Assembly: GCF_016919165.1 (NCBI RefSeq)
Contig: NZ_JAFFPS010000071.1
Span: forward strand, 248,001 to 312,000
Direction of reading: 5' to 3'
DNA: 64,000 nucleotides
Source: Leptospira chreensis
GTDB taxonomy: Bacteria > Spirochaetota > Leptospiria > Leptospirales > Leptospiraceae
Shown here: in pieces, positions 63,347 through 64,000 of the stretch
How positions within the stretch are numbered: the stretch's first letter is position 1
Layout of the letters: every line of letters begins with the position of its first letter
Position numbers and translations under genes: made by a program
Notes under the pieces: model-generated
Databases searched by the model: none
What the model was told of the DNA's origin: nothing
What the model saw: only the letters and a program-made list of their open reading frames with translations

Positions 63347-63858
63347 TGCCTCACCTCATCTGCATCTAATCGGAAGGCCCAGGAGAATAAAAAGAACAAG
63401 GCCGGACCGATGAATGCGTTGTACAAAGAAACATACAAAAAGGAATAACTTTGATTGGAATGAAAGAACATCAAAAACAATAGATAAGTAATGATTCTTG
63501 AAACCAATGTAAATCCAAGGATATAGATGGTAATGGAAATATAATTTTCCGTATAGGAAGTTCGCATCACCTTACCAACGATGTATCCGATGATGGCATA
63601 AGAAAAGGAATGGAGTCCAATTTTGTAATAAACAATATTGTCTCCACCGATTTCACCACCGAGTGCGGTGTCGGTGAGTAGGCCGCCAAAAAATCCAAGC
63701 CATAGTCCATAGAGTGGGCCTTTTCTTAGTGCAAAAAAGACAACAAAGATCACCATAAAGTCTGGTCGAACGGCATTTCCTAGTTCAAACAAATTCGATC
63801 CATTTAAGAAATGGGAGAGTAACAATCCAATGATGATAAAAAGTTTATCTAAAATCAT
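63343..63858 (-). CDS. mreD: Rod-shape-determining protein MreD
   Basis: 171-residue membrane protein, five to six segments. [45 protein letters not shown] is the standard MreD opening (PDF...G...GLLTD). The position between mreC and mrdA confirms it. The start overlaps the mreC stop (ATGA). Confidence 0.93.
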   Translation of the reverse strand: MILDKLFIIIGLLLSHFLNGSNLFELGNAVRPDFMVIFVVFFALRKGPLYGLWLGFFGGLLTDTALGGEIGGDNIVYYKIGLHSFSYAIIGYIVGKVMRTSYTENYISITIYILGFTLVSRIITYLLFLMFFHSNQSYSFLYVSLYNAFIGPALFFLFSWAFRLDADEVRQ

Positions 63859-64000
63859 GGTGATGTCTCCTTAGGTCCTTCTTGGGTAGAAGGAGTGGAT
63901 GGGGCAGTTGGTGTAGAATCAGGTGTATTTGTATTCACAGATGGTTTTGTGTATTGAGGAGTTCCGAAAGTAGAAGGGAAGTTACCTTGCCTCTTTTCCT
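63855..64000 (-). CDS. mreC: MreC C-terminal tail, truncated by window end
   Basis: The last 48 codons of an open frame run from the window end to the TGA at 63857-63855, which overlaps the mreD ATG. The tail is low-complexity, rich in Thr, Pro and Ser ([17 protein letters not shown] within it). Identity as mreC rests on position before mreD, mrdA and rodA; the conserved MreC core lies outside the window. Translated by hand. Confidence 0.8.
   Translation of the reverse strand, partial: EKRQGNFPSTFGTPQYTKPSVNTNTPDSTPTAPSTPSTQEGPKETSP

Noticed and set aside
1..64000. tRNA, rRNA, CRISPR array, insertion sequence, prophage or biosynthetic cluster
   Set aside because: Looked for and not seen: no tRNA cloverleaf in the intergenic gaps, no regularly spaced repeats, no transposase, integrase or phage structural genes.

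Overview
The window reads as chromosomal DNA from a Leptospira-type spirochaete, most likely a saprophytic or low-virulence species. The basis is recognition of family style, not a database search: many short-signal lipoproteins with relaxed lipoboxes, a DUF1574/MBOAT pair, a spirochaete-style mreC-mreD-mrdA-rodA order, a DUF2721 protein and numerous Leptospira-like conserved hypothetical proteins. Coding density is high and the base composition moderately AT-rich (impression, not counted). I saw no rRNA, tRNA, CRISPR array, insertion sequence or prophage.

Layout. 1-7.3 kb: the end of a class I (Fe-S) fumarase, a lipoprotein, an SRPBCC protein, a Kef-type cation/H+ antiporter preceded by a clear ydaO-type (c-di-AMP) riboswitch, and a class II fumarase. 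7.4-13.7 kb: small membrane protein, P-loop kinase-like protein, RRM RNA-binding protein with a textbook terminator, SlyD isomerase, Na/Pi cotransporter, and a 7TM-DISM/SpoIIE phosphatase. 13.8-18.3 kb: a five-gene plus-strand locus built around an MbnP/MbnH pair (copper-protein maturation type), with a Cys/His-rich small protein in front and a lipoprotein plus an outer-membrane barrel behind. 18.3-23.5 kb: crotonyl-CoA carboxylase/reductase homologue, VOC protein, MDR oxidoreductase, FAH-family protein, DUF1858 protein and a PTPS-III-like pterin enzyme. 23.8-25.6 kb: a response-regulator/PAS/histidine-kinase hybrid broken by one in-frame TAG. 25.6-28.8 kb: a FabR/DesT-like repressor divergent from a ferredoxin reductase and a fatty-acid desaturase, with two matching palindromic operators. 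28.8-31.6 kb: acyl-CoA dehydrogenase and dienelactone hydrolase. 31.6-40.1 kb: a tightly packed minus-strand run MBOAT - DUF1574 - Cys/His-rich protein - CzcC - CzcB - CzcA. 40-54.6 kb: acetoacetyl-CoA synthetase, a small c-type cytochrome, a 1958-residue multidomain lipoprotein, cysteine synthase, a GlpT-type transporter, and an SRPBCC / propeller / pirin group. 54.6-64 kb: ManA, a J-domain protein, STAS protein, RibF, and the cell-shape cluster rodA-mrdA-mreD-mreC, with mreC cut by the window end.

How it fits together. Several genes suit an organism living on fatty acids: desaturase system, acyl-CoA dehydrogenase, acetoacetyl-CoA synthetase, Ccr homologue and two fumarases. Two separate metal-handling loci (MbnP/MbnH and Czc) are each preceded by a small Cys/His-rich exported protein ending in an Arg-Pro-Pro motif. 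The most informative regulatory elements are the c-di-AMP riboswitch with a three-way Shine-Dalgarno switch, the paired FabR/DesT-like operators, and a consensus promoter at 54.6 kb. The best candidates for under-described biology are the MbnPH-linked locus, the PTPS-III-like enzyme and the MBOAT/czc gene run.
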